Counted from the first letter of the stretch, positions 11,872 to 24,685 are shown. The stretch: DNA of 64,000 bases from Symbiodinium natans (GCA_905221605.1 CAJNDS010002324.1:124501-188500); one strand, 5' to 3'. Numbers and translations: made by a program. The notes: generated by a model from the letters alone, not told the origin.

Positions 11872-12670
11872 TCGTTCAAAGCAACCTTGTAAAGCATTTA
11901 CTGAGGGAGTATAGCGAGTTGAAGAGCTCAGGTCTGTTTAGGGCTGCACTTGGGGCTTCGTCGGAGTTGGGCGTTTCGGAGAATGGGCGTTTACGTGGGC
12001 TGAGGGGGGGGGGAGCTCCGGCATTGAGACTGCCCAGCAAAACTCATGCGGGGCAATGCCTCCTCCATGCAGCATGGGACGTGCGCGCGCCCAACCGCTC
12101 TCTAAACCCGGAACCCCTGGCTCGTCTCCTGAGATTTTGCGGTTTGTGGAAGGCCTTCTGCGGGCGCTTGTAAGCTTCATGAAGCGGTCTGCCTCCATTC
12201 CGAAACTCTGGGAGGTCGCTACACCGCTACGTGCAAGGCGAGGTCCCCGAAAGCTCAAAGCTTAGCCTAGTCTATGCGTGGAGATCCAGTGTCGAAGCTT
12301 ACAACCCCCCTCAAATCTCTGAATCATCTCTATAAACCTGTCAGGACAAAATGATGGGTTCAAGCCGAACCCAACGATAAGGCAGGTCCCGAAATCCCCC
12401 CCCCTATTCTGAACAGGTAGAAGACACTCCACATCCTCTTTATCCCTGTTTGGAACACACAGCATGCAAAAAGGGAGTCCGGTTCTTGGGCATCCCGGCC
12501 CGAAATTCACCCTCCCACTGCCCCACACCCACACACAGACACGCACGCACACGCACACGTCCCAAGCCTCTTCGAGTTGCATGGGTCCCCCCCAGCTTCC
12601 GGCGGAGGCGGCCTCACGCTTGGGATGAGTTGAGAAGGCTTCCAAGAGCTTTGTAGGGTCAGATGGGAGG

Positions 12671-12760
12671 GTTTAGGGTCTATAGGGTTTAGGGTTTAGG
12701 GTTTAGGGTTTAGGGTTTAGGGTTTAGGGTTTAGGGTTTAGGGTTTAGGGTTTAGGGTTT
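12671..12760. repeat. Interstitial TTTAGGG array
   Basis: About 12 tandem TTTAGGG units on the plus strand, within block B1. Confidence 0.95.
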
Positions 12761-13239
12761 ACCCTTTCAAGCTTGCCCTGAAGGTCCGGGGGCACATCCG
12801 GCCTTGCAAGAATCCCCCTCTGGGAAACCTGCATGTTTTGTAGGGGACGCTACAGAACCCAAGACCACCAAGACCCCAAGGCCCCCAGAAGCACCCCTTT
12901 CAAGGATTGCAGATTTTTTCACGAAGACGTTGGGCCGTTCAGCAATTGCCTGCCGTCGAGGACCGACACAATAATCGACCCGACGCCAGATGCAAGAACA
13001 TGTACAGGAACGTTCGAGACTTCGGTGATGCGCGCTCTTGTGAATCCTCAGGCCCCAAACCCTATAAACGTTCACATCATCCTAAGCCCTACCGCCGAAT
13101 CGACAAAACAAACAAACCCTGCCGCCCTAAACCCTCAAGCCTTAAACTACTCCCCCAATGAAGCCCCCAATCCTAAACCGAAAGCTGTAAACTCCGAATG
13201 TGAAACCCCAACCCCCAATCCGTAACCCACAAGAACCGT

Positions 13240-13605
13240 ACGAAGAGGGTTTAGGGGTTTAGAAGGTTTAGGGTTTAGGGGTTCAGCAGGTTTAGGGTTT
13301 ATAGGGTTTAAAGGGTTTATAGAGGGTTTAGGGGTTTAGGAGGTGTAGAAGGTTTAGGGTTTAGGGGGTTTAGGGGTTTAGAGGGTTTAGGGGGTTTATG
13401 GGTTTAGGGGGTTTAGAGGGTTCAGAGGGCTCAGGGGTTTAGAGGGTTAGTGGGGTTTAGAGGGTTTAGAAGGTTCAGGGTTTAGGGTTGTTTCAGAGGG
13501 TTTGTAGGTTTTAGAGGGTTTCGGGTTTAGGGGCTTAGGGCTTATAGGGTTTAGAGGGTTTAGAGGGTGTAGAGGGTTTGTAGGGTTCAGGGGTTAGGGT
13601 GCAAG
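13240..13605. repeat. Degenerate GGGTTTAG minisatellite
   Basis: Units of 7 to 10 bases such as GGGTTTAG, GGGGTTTAGA and AGGGTTTAGA; copied in shorter form at 49720-50045. Confidence 0.9.
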
Positions 13606-13702
13606 GCGAAACCCCGAAAGCTGCTTCAAACCTGACCGAGCCGAGGGAGGGGCCGTGTTGAGGCATCGCGACCTCGCCGCCATGACTGCCACGACCTCGC
13701 CA

Positions 13703-13812
13703 TGACCAAACCCTAAACCCTAAACCCTAAACCCTAAACCCTAAACCCTAAACCCTAAACCCTAAACCCTAAACCCTAAACCCTTGACCCTAAACCCTAA
13801 ACCCTAAACCCT
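13703..13812. repeat. Interstitial CCCTAAA array
   Basis: About 13 units, in the orientation opposite to the array at 12671 only 1 kb away. Confidence 0.95.
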
Positions 13813-15539
13813 GGACCCTGGACCCTTGAGCCTGAAGCTGAATTTGAAGCGTTGAGGGTTTGAGCCCCTTGGGATTTCAAGGGTCTGGGGTCGCAGGACT
13901 CGTCTCAGGCTCTCGCGGAATAGGAGGCTTTGGAAAGGGCTGAAGGACCCGGGGCGCGCCGAAGGTTCGTGACCTTTACGGTTTCGTTGGGCTCAGGGTT
14001 TACATGGGTGGCGGTCAAAGTCATCCCTTTTGGGGTACCCTAAATATTAGGTGCCGTATTATAGTCGGGATCCAAAAAGGGGACCATAATTTTGACAGCC
14101 ACCCACGTGCAGGGGAGGGTTTAATCGGCTTCAGGATCTCATTTAGCGAAGGGGGCCTGGTGCCTTGCGAAGGGGTTGCCGGGGTTGCACCAGGATCTCC
14201 CATCACTGAGAGGGCCCCAGCTTGAGCTATGAGAGCTCATCCGCAAAAGCCTCTCTGGACTCTTGACTACAAACCCAAACCCTCCTTAACCCACAAGAAA
14301 GGCGCCCTAAACCCTGAACACCTCCCCCCCCCTGTAGGTTTCGGGTTTAGGGTTTGGGGTTTGGGGTTTGGGGTTTAGGGTTGAGGGTTGAGGTTTGATA
14401 AGCCCAATCAACCTTATGTCGAAGCCCTACAACCGAAACAACAACAACAATAAGAAAGCTTGCCGCTCTAAGCCCAAGCCCTCATGAACACCGCAATCCT
14501 AAACCAAAAGCTGGAACGCCCAGAATCAACAACCAGAAAAAAAAACCACACACACTTTACAAAAAAACACTCAGCGATTCACGTCGAGCTTGAGACTTGC
14601 GCACAACTCTAAACCTTGCTGCCCTAACCCGCAGCCCCGTCCCAAACCCCAAATATGCCGCACAACACCCGCACGAGGCTTCTGAGAAGCACTCAAACTC
14701 AACGCTGAACCGCCCTAATCTTAGCCCCAATGAAGCTGCTCCGAACTGGAAGACAAAGGACTTTCATGAGAAGATTTTGATTGCGAGGATCGAAAGAAAC
14801 AACGAAAAATCGCAAGTTTGATGAGTGACAAGCTGCACAAAGGAACACCTTTGATGTATCTTCAAGTCAAGTTCCTCGTGGGCAGAACAAAGATTATCAA
14901 CAGCAGAAGGAAAATTCCGCAGGCTTCGATCTGGAGAGGGCTTAAGGGATTTCAAAGGATTGTAAGTTTCAAGGTTTGCGGCTGACAGCGGGGGGGGGGG
15001 GGGGGGCGTACTTCAGCGAACTAACGCTGTGCCCGCAAAGCGGCAACCTGACCTCCAACAAATGCGTTGGCATAACCATATCCTGGAGTCCCAACACTGA
15101 ACGAGCGCCAGATCTGAGACCCTACAACCTTCAAAAAAAGGTCACGGCGTCTTCGAAGACCAGAAACGCTTTCTCAACCCAGATGGCCTGGGCAGGCGCC
15201 CCATGGCAGCGCTGTGCTGGGCATCCTGCCACTGGAGCGGAAAGATTTTCGGGGGTTTAGGGTTTAGGGTTTGAAGTTTAGGGCTAGGGTTTAGGGTTTG
15301 CGCTGTGCTAGGCATCCAGCCTGGGAGCAAAACAAATTTCGGGGTTTAGGGTTTGGGGTTTAGGGCTAAAGAACTGCCCGACAACATTCAAAAAAATGCA
15401 CAGCCTTGACGCCCTCGACCCTGAACCTTCAGTCCTGGCTTTTTGAGGACTTGTGCCTGCTGCCATGTTCATGCCTTCAATGCTGCAAAGCACGCCTTTA
15501 GATACGAACAGCCCTAACGCCGAACAATCACATTGTTGG

Positions 15540-16330
15540 GCCTGTGGGGGCGCTTCGGAAACCCCAAACCCTAAACCCTAAACCCCAAACCCTAAAAACC
15601 CTATAAACCCTAAACCCTAAACCCTGGACCCTCATGTTCGGGCAATTCGGTGTGGAGAGACGGCGAGACGGCTACCCCTGAGCCCAGGAAACTCCAAAGC
15701 CTTCAGCGCGGAGGAAATCCACCCCTACAAGATCCTTTGCCCACCCTCTGCCCTGTTCACCCCCTCAAAAACGGTGCCACCCGCAAAAAGAGCTAAAGCC
15801 CCCCAAGATCCGAGCCCGAAGGCCTAGCACTTTGAACTTCAGCTTATAAGCTGGAGTCAGAAGGCTGGAGACCCCTTTAGGCCCTCCCCCAAACCCCGAT
15901 GAGGTTCTAGGAGCATGTTCAGAGGCCCCGGCTCGGCTTCGGGGGGAGGAGCGTTTGCGGATCGCAAGAGTGGCGTCTGTTGGGGATGTGCCAGGCTTAC
16001 TAGACCTCTATTTCTTCTGACCCGACTTCTGGCCCTACTCTCGAAGTACCCGAAGCCTCTAGGGATCCTAAACCCTTGAACCCTCCCTAAACCCTCTACC
16101 CTAAACCCTCTACCCTATACCCTAAACCCTGAAACCCTACTTGAAAGTACCCAATGAGCCTCAAGCAAGGCGCCTTCGGGCTCACCCCCAGGTGAGCGCA
16201 AGGGGCCGGACCTGGAGTTGAACGGATGGGGAGCGGGGGAAGGGTTAGGGTTTAGGGCGTAGAGGGCTTACAGGATTTTTATAGGGCTTTTGGCAGTGTT
16301 GTAAGCGCTTACGCAGTTCAGCGAGTTGAG
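15540..16330. other. Intermodule sequence between B1 and B2, no gene seen
   Basis: Fragments of B-block modules (the GAGACGGCTACCCC and ACCCCGATGAGGTT parts), short CCCTAAA runs and a module ACTTGAAAGTACCCAATGA also seen near 9712, 38330 and 52765. Confidence 0.6.
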
Positions 16331-19300
16331 GAGTTCGGGAAAACCCTAAACCCAAAACGCCCCCCCCCCCCCCCCCCCCCTGGTGGAGATGGGAGTCCGG
16401 CATTGAGCAAGCCCGACCCTCCAACGTCCCCAAACCCTGCCAAATCCTAAAAAGCCGGAAGCCCCCCAAAACCCAGATCCCTTAAAGCCTTCAAAACCCT
16501 TAAAGCCCTGAAAGCCTGCAAGCTCATAAAGCCCCTTTCAAGACCCGGAAGGCCCCCCAAAGCCCCACAAGAACTAGGGGCCAAGCCCAGGGCCTTGTCG
16601 AGCTGCCAAGGCCAAAGGGCCTTCCATTCACCGCGGTTCCTCGGAAGTGGGTTTGGGGTTTAGGTTTTGGGGTTCAGGCTCTAGGGAACGGGGTTGGAGG
16701 GGTTCCAGTGTTCCAGTGTTTAGCGTTTTTTAGGGTGATTTTATAGGGCTTGGGGTCTGAAGCGTCGTGCATCATTTTGCTGGAGAAACAATCACTACAC
16801 CATGAACCCCAAACCCTATATAAACCCAAAACGTCGCCCCTGCGGAAATGGGAGTCCGGTATTGAGCAGGCAGTTGCCCCTGCCCCCTTCCACTCCACTC
16901 TCCCCCCCTACCCCCCAAACCCTAAAAGCACCAAAATCCTGAAGCCGGAAGCCCCCCAAAGCCCTCAAAGCCCCTTAAAGCCCTTAAACAGCCCCTTTCA
17001 GTCCCTAAAAGAGCCCCAAACCCTAAACCGTAAACCCTAAAAGCACCAAAATCCTGAAGCCCCCCCCAAAGCCCTAAAAGAGCCCCAAACCCTAAACCGT
17101 AAACCCTAAACCCTAAGCCCTAAAAGCCCCCAAAGCCCCAAAAGCCAAGGAAGCCGGAGCCTTGTCGAGCTGCCAAGGCCAAGGGCGTTCCATTCCACGA
17201 GATTCCTCGGAGGTGGAAGCGAAGGGTTTAGGGTTTAGGGTTTAGGGTTTAGGGTTTAGGGTTTAGGGGTTTAGGGGTTTAGGGGTTTAGGGGTTTAGGG
17301 GTTTAGGGGTTTAGGGGTTTAGGGGTTTAGGGGTTTAAGGGTTTAGGGGTTTAGGGTTTGGGGTTTAGGGTTTGGGGTTTGGGGTTTAGGGTTTAGGGTT
17401 TGTGTGCTATCCCTTTCACAACCTTGGCCACATGAATCCTCGAACCGGGAGCCCTAAACCAAGAATCCCTCGGGTTCATGTAGTCCCAAGTTCGCTGCCC
17501 GATGCCCCCAAGCGCTGGGTGAAAACAAGATTGTAACCCACCTTCTGACCCGACACAAGCCTCGCTGAAAGGCGTCCACCTGACCCGCCCTTACACCGAA
17601 CAACCCTGCAGACACTTAGCAAAAATGTTCATCGCGTCCGCCCCGAAACCCCAACAAGAAAACTCGAAACCTGCCCCCCCCCCCCTCCCCCCTCCCGCCC
17701 CAAAACCGACAACGCGTGCAGACGGACCCAAACAGACATAGCCATGCCTACAAAAGCCTGAGCCCAGGAAACTCCAAAGCCTTCAGCGTGGAGGAAATCC
17801 ACCCCTACAAGATCCTTAGCCATTTGCCACCCTCTGCCTTGAAAAACAGTGCCACCCGAAGAAAAGAGCTCAAACCCCCCCAAGATCCGAGCCCGAAGGC
17901 CTCATTCCCACTGAGCCCTTCAAGCTTATTAACACCTGGGAGAAGGCTGGAGACCCTATAGGCCCTCTCCCAAACCCCGATAAGGTTACAGCAGGAAAAA
18001 CGTTCAGAGGCCCCGACTCGACTTCGGCAAGGCGTTTGCAGATCGCCAGAGCGGGCGGCCCTGTTGTCTTCCGTTGGGGATGGCGGGCTTCGGGGTTGTA
18101 GGGGGGTTTCCTAAGTCCACGGTGCAGGATTTTGGGAGCTTGGGGTTCTGGGTCGTGGGACCTAATGCAATGTTCAGCAGATGCCGGCACAAGTAAACCC
18201 GACACTCAACACCAGATGCCACAAAATGTACAAGAAAGTTCGCGACTTCGGTGACGCGGGCTCCTGATACTTGGAGAATCATGGGTATAAGACGTAGTAG
18301 GGTTAAACGCAGGCTTACTGTAGTCGCCAGCTTATAAGAGCTCCAAGTACCCCAAACCCGTACACCCTTGAATTTAAACCCTCCCTGTAAAAATCCTCAA
18401 CCCTTGCACACTTCTTGAAAGGACCCGTGAGCCTGCGAGCAAGGCGCAGTCGCGCACAAGCGGCGGACCTGGAGTTGCAGGCGTTTCTGCTTGCGAAAGG
18501 CGGGCTGATGAAGGGTTATATGGGGTTTATAGGGTGTGTGTGTGTGTGTGTGTGTGTTCGTTCAAAGCAACCTTGTAAAGCATTTACTTAGGGAGTTTAG
18601 CGAGTTGAGGAGCTCAGGTCTGTTTAGGGCTGCATTTGGGGCTTCGTCGGAGTTGGGCGTTTCGGAGAATGGGCGTTTACGTGGGCTGAGGGGGGGGGGA
18701 GCTCCGGCATTGAGACTGCCCAGCAAAAATCATGCGGGGCAATGCCTCCTCCATGCAGCATGGGACGTGCACGCACCCAACCCTCTCGGAACCACTGGCT
18801 CGTCTCCTGAGATTTCGCGGTTTGTGGAAGGCCTTCTGCGGGCGCGAAAGCTTCATGAAGCGGTCTGCCTCCATTCCGAAACTCTGGGAGGTCGCTACAC
18901 CGCTACGTGCAAGGCGAGGTCCCCGAAAGCTCAAAGCTTAGCCTAGTCTATGCGTGGAGATCCAGTGTCGAAGCTTACAACCCCCCTCAAATCTCTGAAT
19001 CATCTCTATAAACCTGTCAGGACAAAATGATGGGTTCAAGCCGAACCCAACGATAAGGCAGGTCCCGAAATCCCCCCCCGCCCCCTATTCTAAACAGGTA
19101 GAAGACACTCCACATCCTCTTTATCCCTGTTTGGGAACACACAGCATGCAAAAAGGGAGTCCGGTTCTTGGGCATCCCGGCCCGAAATTCACCCTCCCAC
19201 TGCCCCACACCCACACACAAACACACACGCACGCACACGCACACATCCCAAGCCTCTTCGAGTTGCATGGGTCCCCCCCAGCTTCCGGCGGAGGCGGCCT

Positions 19301-19450
19301 CACGCTTGGGATGAGTTGAGAAGGCTTCCAAGAGCTTTGTAGGGTCAGATGGGAGGGTTTAGGGTCTATAGGGTTTAGGGTTTAGGGTTAAGGGTTTAGG
19401 GTTTAGGGTTTAGGGTTTAGGGTTTACCCTTTCAAGCTTGCCCTGAAGGT
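16330..19450. repeat. Segmental duplication block B, copy B2 (short, lacks the gene)
   Basis: Corresponds to the first half of B1. It stops inside the module CAAGCTTGCCCTGAAGGTCC at about 19453, where a CCCTAAA array begins that leads into block A2. The TTTAGGGG array at 17266-17350 is specific to this copy and the one at 40215. Confidence 0.85.
17221..17402. repeat. TTTAGGG array passing into TTTAGGGG (8-base) array
   Basis: Several exact 7-base units are followed by about eleven 8-base units with an additional G. Confidence 0.93.
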
Positions 19451-19585
19451 CCGGACAACCCTAAACTCTGAACCCTAAACCCTAAACCCTAAACGCCAAT
19501 CCCTAAACCCTAAACCCTAAACCCTAAACCCTAAACCCTAAACCCTAAACCCTAAACCCTAAACCCTAAACCCTAAACCCTAAAC
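19355..19585. repeat. Opposed telomere-type arrays at the left boundary of A2
   Basis: TTTAGGG units (19355-19425), 30 bases of a B-block module, then CCCTAAA units (19455-19585) with an internal AACGCCAATCC interruption. Confidence 0.93.
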
Positions 19586-19802
19586 CCTGCAAGGCTCGGC
19601 CCCGTGCTTCGCAATCCAACGCGCTGGTCACAAGCCTGCCTCGGTGTGGAAGATTGGGGTGCTTTTAGGCCTGTTTTAGGGATCGTCGGCTGTTTTCTGG
19701 GCATGAAGCAGTGGACATTGCAAACTCTGCAGTCGTTTTGGGTCGCAGGAAAACATGGCAAGAGCTGAGATCGAGCCCCGACACGTTGTTTCGGCATCCT
19801 CG
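19586..19802. repeat. Dispersed short repeat S (left end of A2)
   Basis: Diverged copy with GATCGAGCC at 19769-19777. It directly follows a CCCTAAA array and is not followed by one, unlike most other copies. Confidence 0.65.
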
Positions 19803-19873
19803 CGCCAGAATTCTCACAACAGAAGCTAGAGTGCCAGAGCACCCAAGCCGGTGGGCCAATTGCAACCGCCACG

Positions 19874-22274
19874 CTACAGTACATACAGCACGTTGTGTTT
19901 TTTGCGCATGTTTTTTCTCGAATAAAGTGTACTGTCCTGAACACATTGTACGATATACTTGCATGAGACATCGGCCATGTCTTTGATTGCCGTAGGCTCA
20001 CCTGAAAAATTGGTTAACAAAGAGTTCGCCTCATGCGGCTCAAAGAGTTCGCCCGGCGCACGTTCTGCACCAGGAAACAACGTGACATTGTCACGCATGC
20101 CCCTTGCCGGAGCTTGTGTGCATGGGGGGCTGCAAGGGCTCAGTATGGAGCCATGGGGTCTTACCAAGTGAGATGCTTAAGGCGTGGAGGCTCTGAGGCT
20201 GTTGGGGTGTTTGGGCTAAGCCCTTGCAGGTGCTCAAGCAGCACCGGTGGAGACCCCGGAGGGCTTGGCCCTGGATTTCCGGGTGCTCTGCCCCCCATTC
20301 TTCTTCAAACCCTTAGCTTTGCCCTTCTTGGCTGGAGGCAACTTCGACTCAAGGTCGACAGGATTCGAGCTCTCCTCGCTGCTCCATGCAGGAGCAGGAC
20401 GGTCCTCCGCGATGGTCAATGGCAACTTCAGAGACGCAGACCTCAGGAGGAGTTTCTTTCTCACTGCCGCACGCCACACCATCAACCATCACAGCAGTCT
20501 CCGAATGGGATAAGAAACCTCGCCTCTCCCAACAACCCCAGCCTGCGAGATCACACAGCATCACAGCACCCCGGCCTCATTTGAAGGTCCTGGCGAACAA
20601 GGCGCACCTTGCCATGCTTCCTCCTCCAAGAAGGGACAATGAGGACACAACGTCAAGAAGTGCCAGCTGTCTGCAACGGCATGTACACGTCTACACAGAT
20701 GTATTTCTCAGGTTGCGAAGGGAGGTGCCACGCGACAGCAAGACAAAACGATTCTGGGAGGTCGGGGGATGCTCTTCGGGCCCACGTACGCGCCTTTGTG
20801 TCGACGGCTTCGGCGCTGTCAATCACCAAAATCCCAACGTCCAACATGTCCGTGGAGATGGCCGGAGGCTCCTCTACCTTAAGTGCACGTTGTGGTTGGA
20901 CCACTCTGAACATATGACTCATATGACGCCTTCCAACATTCACCTTGTTGTTCTGGTTGGCCCAGGCACGGATTCTGAGCCCATGAGGTTCGGCTCCGGG
21001 GCTCCGGGAAGCTCCTCTCATGGACCCGGCTGCCGTCTTATATTAAAGACTCGAAGGTGTATGACTCAGGGGCCGTTCCAAGGTGCGAAGCTTTAGGCGC
21101 TTCCTGAGACGGGAACATCTATCCCCAACATGGAATGAGCATCCTGGTCCGGATTGTACTGTACTACACTTCAATTACTCTTCGGAGATACTTGCACTTT
21201 TGCGCACGGCCTTTCTCGCTTGCCGTCGCTCGCCTTGTCAGTGAACATCGGGCGTGAAAGAAACTCATGCGGCCATGTCGTGTCGCACGCTTTCGGGCGC
21301 GTGCGCTGGCACTCTGGGCTTCTGAGGGCTTTGATCATGATCAGGAACTGGTAGATGCAATCAGCTTTTCTAATGTCTGCCCCTGCTACACTAGAAATAG
21401 GTTGCCCTTCCTCCTTCGGTACTCTGCAGGAGCATCTAGGGTTGGGCACTACAGGGAAACGCGAATGCTGTTCGAGTCGGTTTCTCACTCCGGACGTAGC
21501 CGAAGGAAGCAATCGCATGGGGCGATCTCATGAGCTGCACCGCTGGATCTCTGTACTTCTGTGCTCGGGACGCTGCTCAGCTGGCAAGCCTATGCAACAC
21601 TGCTTCTGCTAGCTCATGGTGCGGGCATGGATGCTGTGGTCAGCGCATGCTGGTAACTGGACACGGAAATCGCAGGGGGACTGCGAGTCCTCGTACTTAG
21701 ACCGTCAGTCATTGCCGGGAATTTCGGTGGGATCTCTGCGTGTCCACGCATGAGGGCGCGACAACCTTTGGCGATGTTCTCTACACTCAAACTCAACTTT
21801 ACCATGTGTAGATAGATTAATGTATTAGGTAGATGGATAGGTAGATGGATAATAGATATTTATATACATCTCACAATATCTCTGTCATCTCTATAAAGTC
21901 GTACCAGACCTTTGTGAGTACAACGCATGGGTTTGAACAAACGTGGTTTGACACTGGTGGGAAGACTCCGTCGGGTCCCACGGTCTGCCTCCGCTATTAT
22001 CTTCAATAAAGCCCTCAAAACTCCCCTGCTCCGAGCGCTCTCTGGTCTCCTCATGCAAATTCTCGGAAGGAGCGTCTTTGGCCCGAGCGTGCTGCGGTGC
22101 TGCGGAGTCCTTGCGTAGAAAGCGACTCCGACATCCGAACATACCCATGTGCAAGATCGTACATACATTGCAATATGAACCACAAGCCTTGTGACAAGAC
22201 AACCGTTTGTTTTTGCACGGCCTGGCTCTGCTCCTGCTGGAAACATGGTTTGAAAACCTAGTGTAGGAAGCCAT
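19874..22274 (-). CDS. Putative coding stretches of unknown function below the membrane gene, A2
   Basis: Copies of the A1 stretches: 19874-20167, 20234-20485, 20653-21021, 21171-21518, 21614-21805 and around 21891-22274. Most differences from A1 are single replacements, but there are also small indels (for example near 20475 and 22035), so parts may be untranslated. The antisense open frame seen in A1 and A3 is broken in this copy. Confidence 0.22.
21808..21862. repeat. GATA/TAGA-type microsatellite in A2
   Basis: Shortest of the three copies of this array; flanked by the same unique sequence as in A1 and A3. Confidence 0.8.
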
Positions 22275-22300
22275 TCTCCACCAACATGGAGAACCCTAGG

Positions 22301-22751
22301 CTAACCAAGGAAAGTAACGCAATGGAGAACTTTAAGGTCCTCTTCGATTGCATCGATGCGGACGCCCACGGTGTCGGCTTTGGGTGCTTTTTCACTGGCA
22401 GGGATGTCATCGGGCGCAAGCTTGAACTCCAGGTCACAAATTCGCACAGCATAGCCTGCAAACTTGTCAAAACTCCACAGGCCACGAAAAAAGTGCGCCT
22501 CAAGCTGACGCACCGGTATATATGTGCATCCCGCCTGCAAAAAGCCACGTGCTCAGGAGGACGCTCAAGAACTGCACAAGCAGTTGATCAGCCGTCTGGG
22601 CTGAGTAGAGAAGCGAGTAGGCGGTGATGCACCCGCAGAAAAATGCCTCCGAGCGTTGCTCCTCCTCAACAGCGGCTGCGGCACTTGCCAGAAGAAGCTT
22701 CGCTTGCCATGGTTCCAAGCTACAACACGAAGACTCAAGTCAAAAAAGTCC
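22301..22751 (-). pseudogene. Exons 5 and 6 of A2, with an early TGA
   Basis: Exon 5 (22514-22751) starts GGA CTT TTT TGA, a stop at the fourth codon if the acceptor is the same as in A1 and A3. The following intron (22456-22513) is 58 bases, one T shorter than in the other copies. Exon 6 (22301-22455) is open. Confidence 0.5.
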
Positions 22752-22893
22752 CTGTCAAACGCCGAAGCAGGCCCTTTACTTTGAACATCCACATCCTATG
22801 AGGGCGCTGTAAGGATCATCTAGGATATGGGCACTGAAGAGATGCTCTGTAGGATGTGGTTTTGGGATACGACCCGAGCTGAGTCCAAGCCAC

Positions 22894-23785
22894 CTCGATG
22901 AAGTCCAAGAGGTCCTTCCGCATGAGGCCTGTGCGCAAGGAGTCCTTGATCGCCTGTGCGTCATGTGCGCGTGACGCAGGGAGACTCAGGGATGGAAAGC
23001 TTGGCTCGACACGTCTTGAAAGTGTTGTATACCTGACTACGACCTCTAGATCTGTGTCTCTGACTCGGTGCTTTCTCAAGATTGTGGAAGACAACTCAAC
23101 GGTTCTCCGGGAAGCAGGCTCCATTCCTGCAGGCCTCGCGGAGACGCCAAGGAGGGAGGGCAGACAGCTGCTTCAGCACACTGCGAGCCACCAGGAAGCT
23201 CATCACCGCAGCGAAGAGGTGGTGCTTCGTGACCAGCAAGGTGAAGATGGTGTTGATGTCAAGCCCAACATCCAGCACCAGCAAGGCCAAGCCCTGCCAC
23301 AGCCCGGCCCGCCAAGGCCACGAGAAACCGACCACCGGCCTGAGACTCTTGTGCACCGTGCAGAAATCTTGGGGGCGAGTGCTCCGAAGCAACTCTTTTA
23401 CGGCCCAGCGCTTCACGTCCTCAGGAACTCTGCGCTTTCGAATCCGCGCTCGCAAGCTGGGCACGCAGGAGCACAGGACTGCGCAGAGCAGACAGAGCAA
23501 GTAGAAGCCCAGAAGGCCCAAATACGAGTGCCGAGCCAGATCAAAAAGACCAATTGCTGAAACACCTTCAGGGGCCCACTGGAACAGCCAGTGCTGACGC
23601 AGCCATCTGCCATCCCACGCATTGAACTTTTGCTGCGACCAGTCCACAAGGGCAGGATTCAGCAGCATGGAATCGGAGGCGCCCACCGTGGAATGTATGG
23701 AAAACAAGTACGCGTCGCCAAATGCCGAGAAGTATACTCCGCCACAAAGACACGTCAAGATCAGAGTGCGCAGGAAGCCGGCCAC
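22894..23785 (-). pseudogene. Exon 4 of A2, interrupted by a 19-base insertion
   Basis: Open from 23785 to about 23127 and again, in another frame, from about 23107 to 22894. Between them are 19 bases absent from A1 and A3, which introduce NGACFPENR and a stop. The rest aligns codon for codon with A1 and A3. Confidence 0.7.
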
Positions 23786-24685
23786 CTGGACAGTGGCTTC
23801 GGGAAACCGTAATTTCTAGTCGCTCACTGGTCTTGGAAATGTGGGTGCCAGTGTGGTCTAAAACCGTGCTAAGCCGACAAAGCCTGACAGGCTTCATGCT
23901 TCAGGTTTAGGGCTTATGTAAGCTTAACGACAAGGGATAGGGCTTAAGGGTTCAAGTGCTTGCAGGACAGAGGGGTTTAGGGTTTGAAGTTGGGGGTTGG
24001 CTTCATCGCGACGTGGTGGCTGTTGATGCCCTGGTGGTGATTACTTACACCCTCAAATCTAAACCCAAAGCCTACATTCGAAACCATAAAACCTGAAATC
24101 TACACCACAACAAACCCAAACCCAAAACACCAAAACACGAACCCTAACCCCAAACATCCCCAAACCACGAGCCCTAAGCCCCAAACCCCGTTTGAAAAAA
24201 ACGAACTTGCTGCGCGTGGCGTCTGCCTCATTGAGCCTCACTTGCTGTTGATCCTGATAAGCAACTCGGCCAGTTGCCCCCCGGAAATCCCAGAAATTCC
24301 TCCCAGAAAAAAGTTTCGCCTGGCCTTGTCTTTCAGGGCCCGGCCCAGCCCTCCAAAGTGGCGCTTTCACTGACCCGCCTACAAGGAGGAGGAAAGCCTC
24401 CATAAAGGCCCATTTCCGCCATCAAAAACCCTGCTAGAATCGACATGAATGACGGTACCGGAATGCCTTACGCGAGCCTCTTCAGTGATCCACTATGAAC
24501 GGCCTACATGGGCGTTTCGAAGGGGAACCGGATTGCCCGAAACCTTTGAAGAGCATGTCGCCGAGGTGGCTATAAACTGAATCTTCGGAAGTGAAGTCGT
24601 GTGTCTCTTCTTCGTAACACGTTCCCCTTGTTCAGAAGTTCTCATACGTGACAAAACCACAGGAGCTGAGCGAGCAAAGTTGGGC

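Larger units (their letters stand above)
9810..15540. repeat. Segmental duplication block B, copy B1 (lacks the ubiquitin-ankyrin gene)
   Basis: Matches 46340-52170 along its whole length and 16330-19450, 31980-35800 and 39440-45190 in part. Ordered landmarks: GGAGATGGGAGTCCGGCATT, the GTTGACATCGGTTGGCAAGC module, a poly-C tract, a module with ACCCCGATAAGGTT, a short TG run at 11860, the GGCAATGCCTCCTCCATGCA module, a CA run at 12530, a TTTAGGG array, a degenerate GGGTTTAG minisatellite and a CCCTAAA array. No protein-coding gene is recognisable. Confidence 0.88.

Noticed and set aside
13240-13605. Possible CRISPR-like array because of regular short repeats
   Set aside because: Units are degenerate telomere-type minisatellite without unique spacers, in a eukaryotic context.
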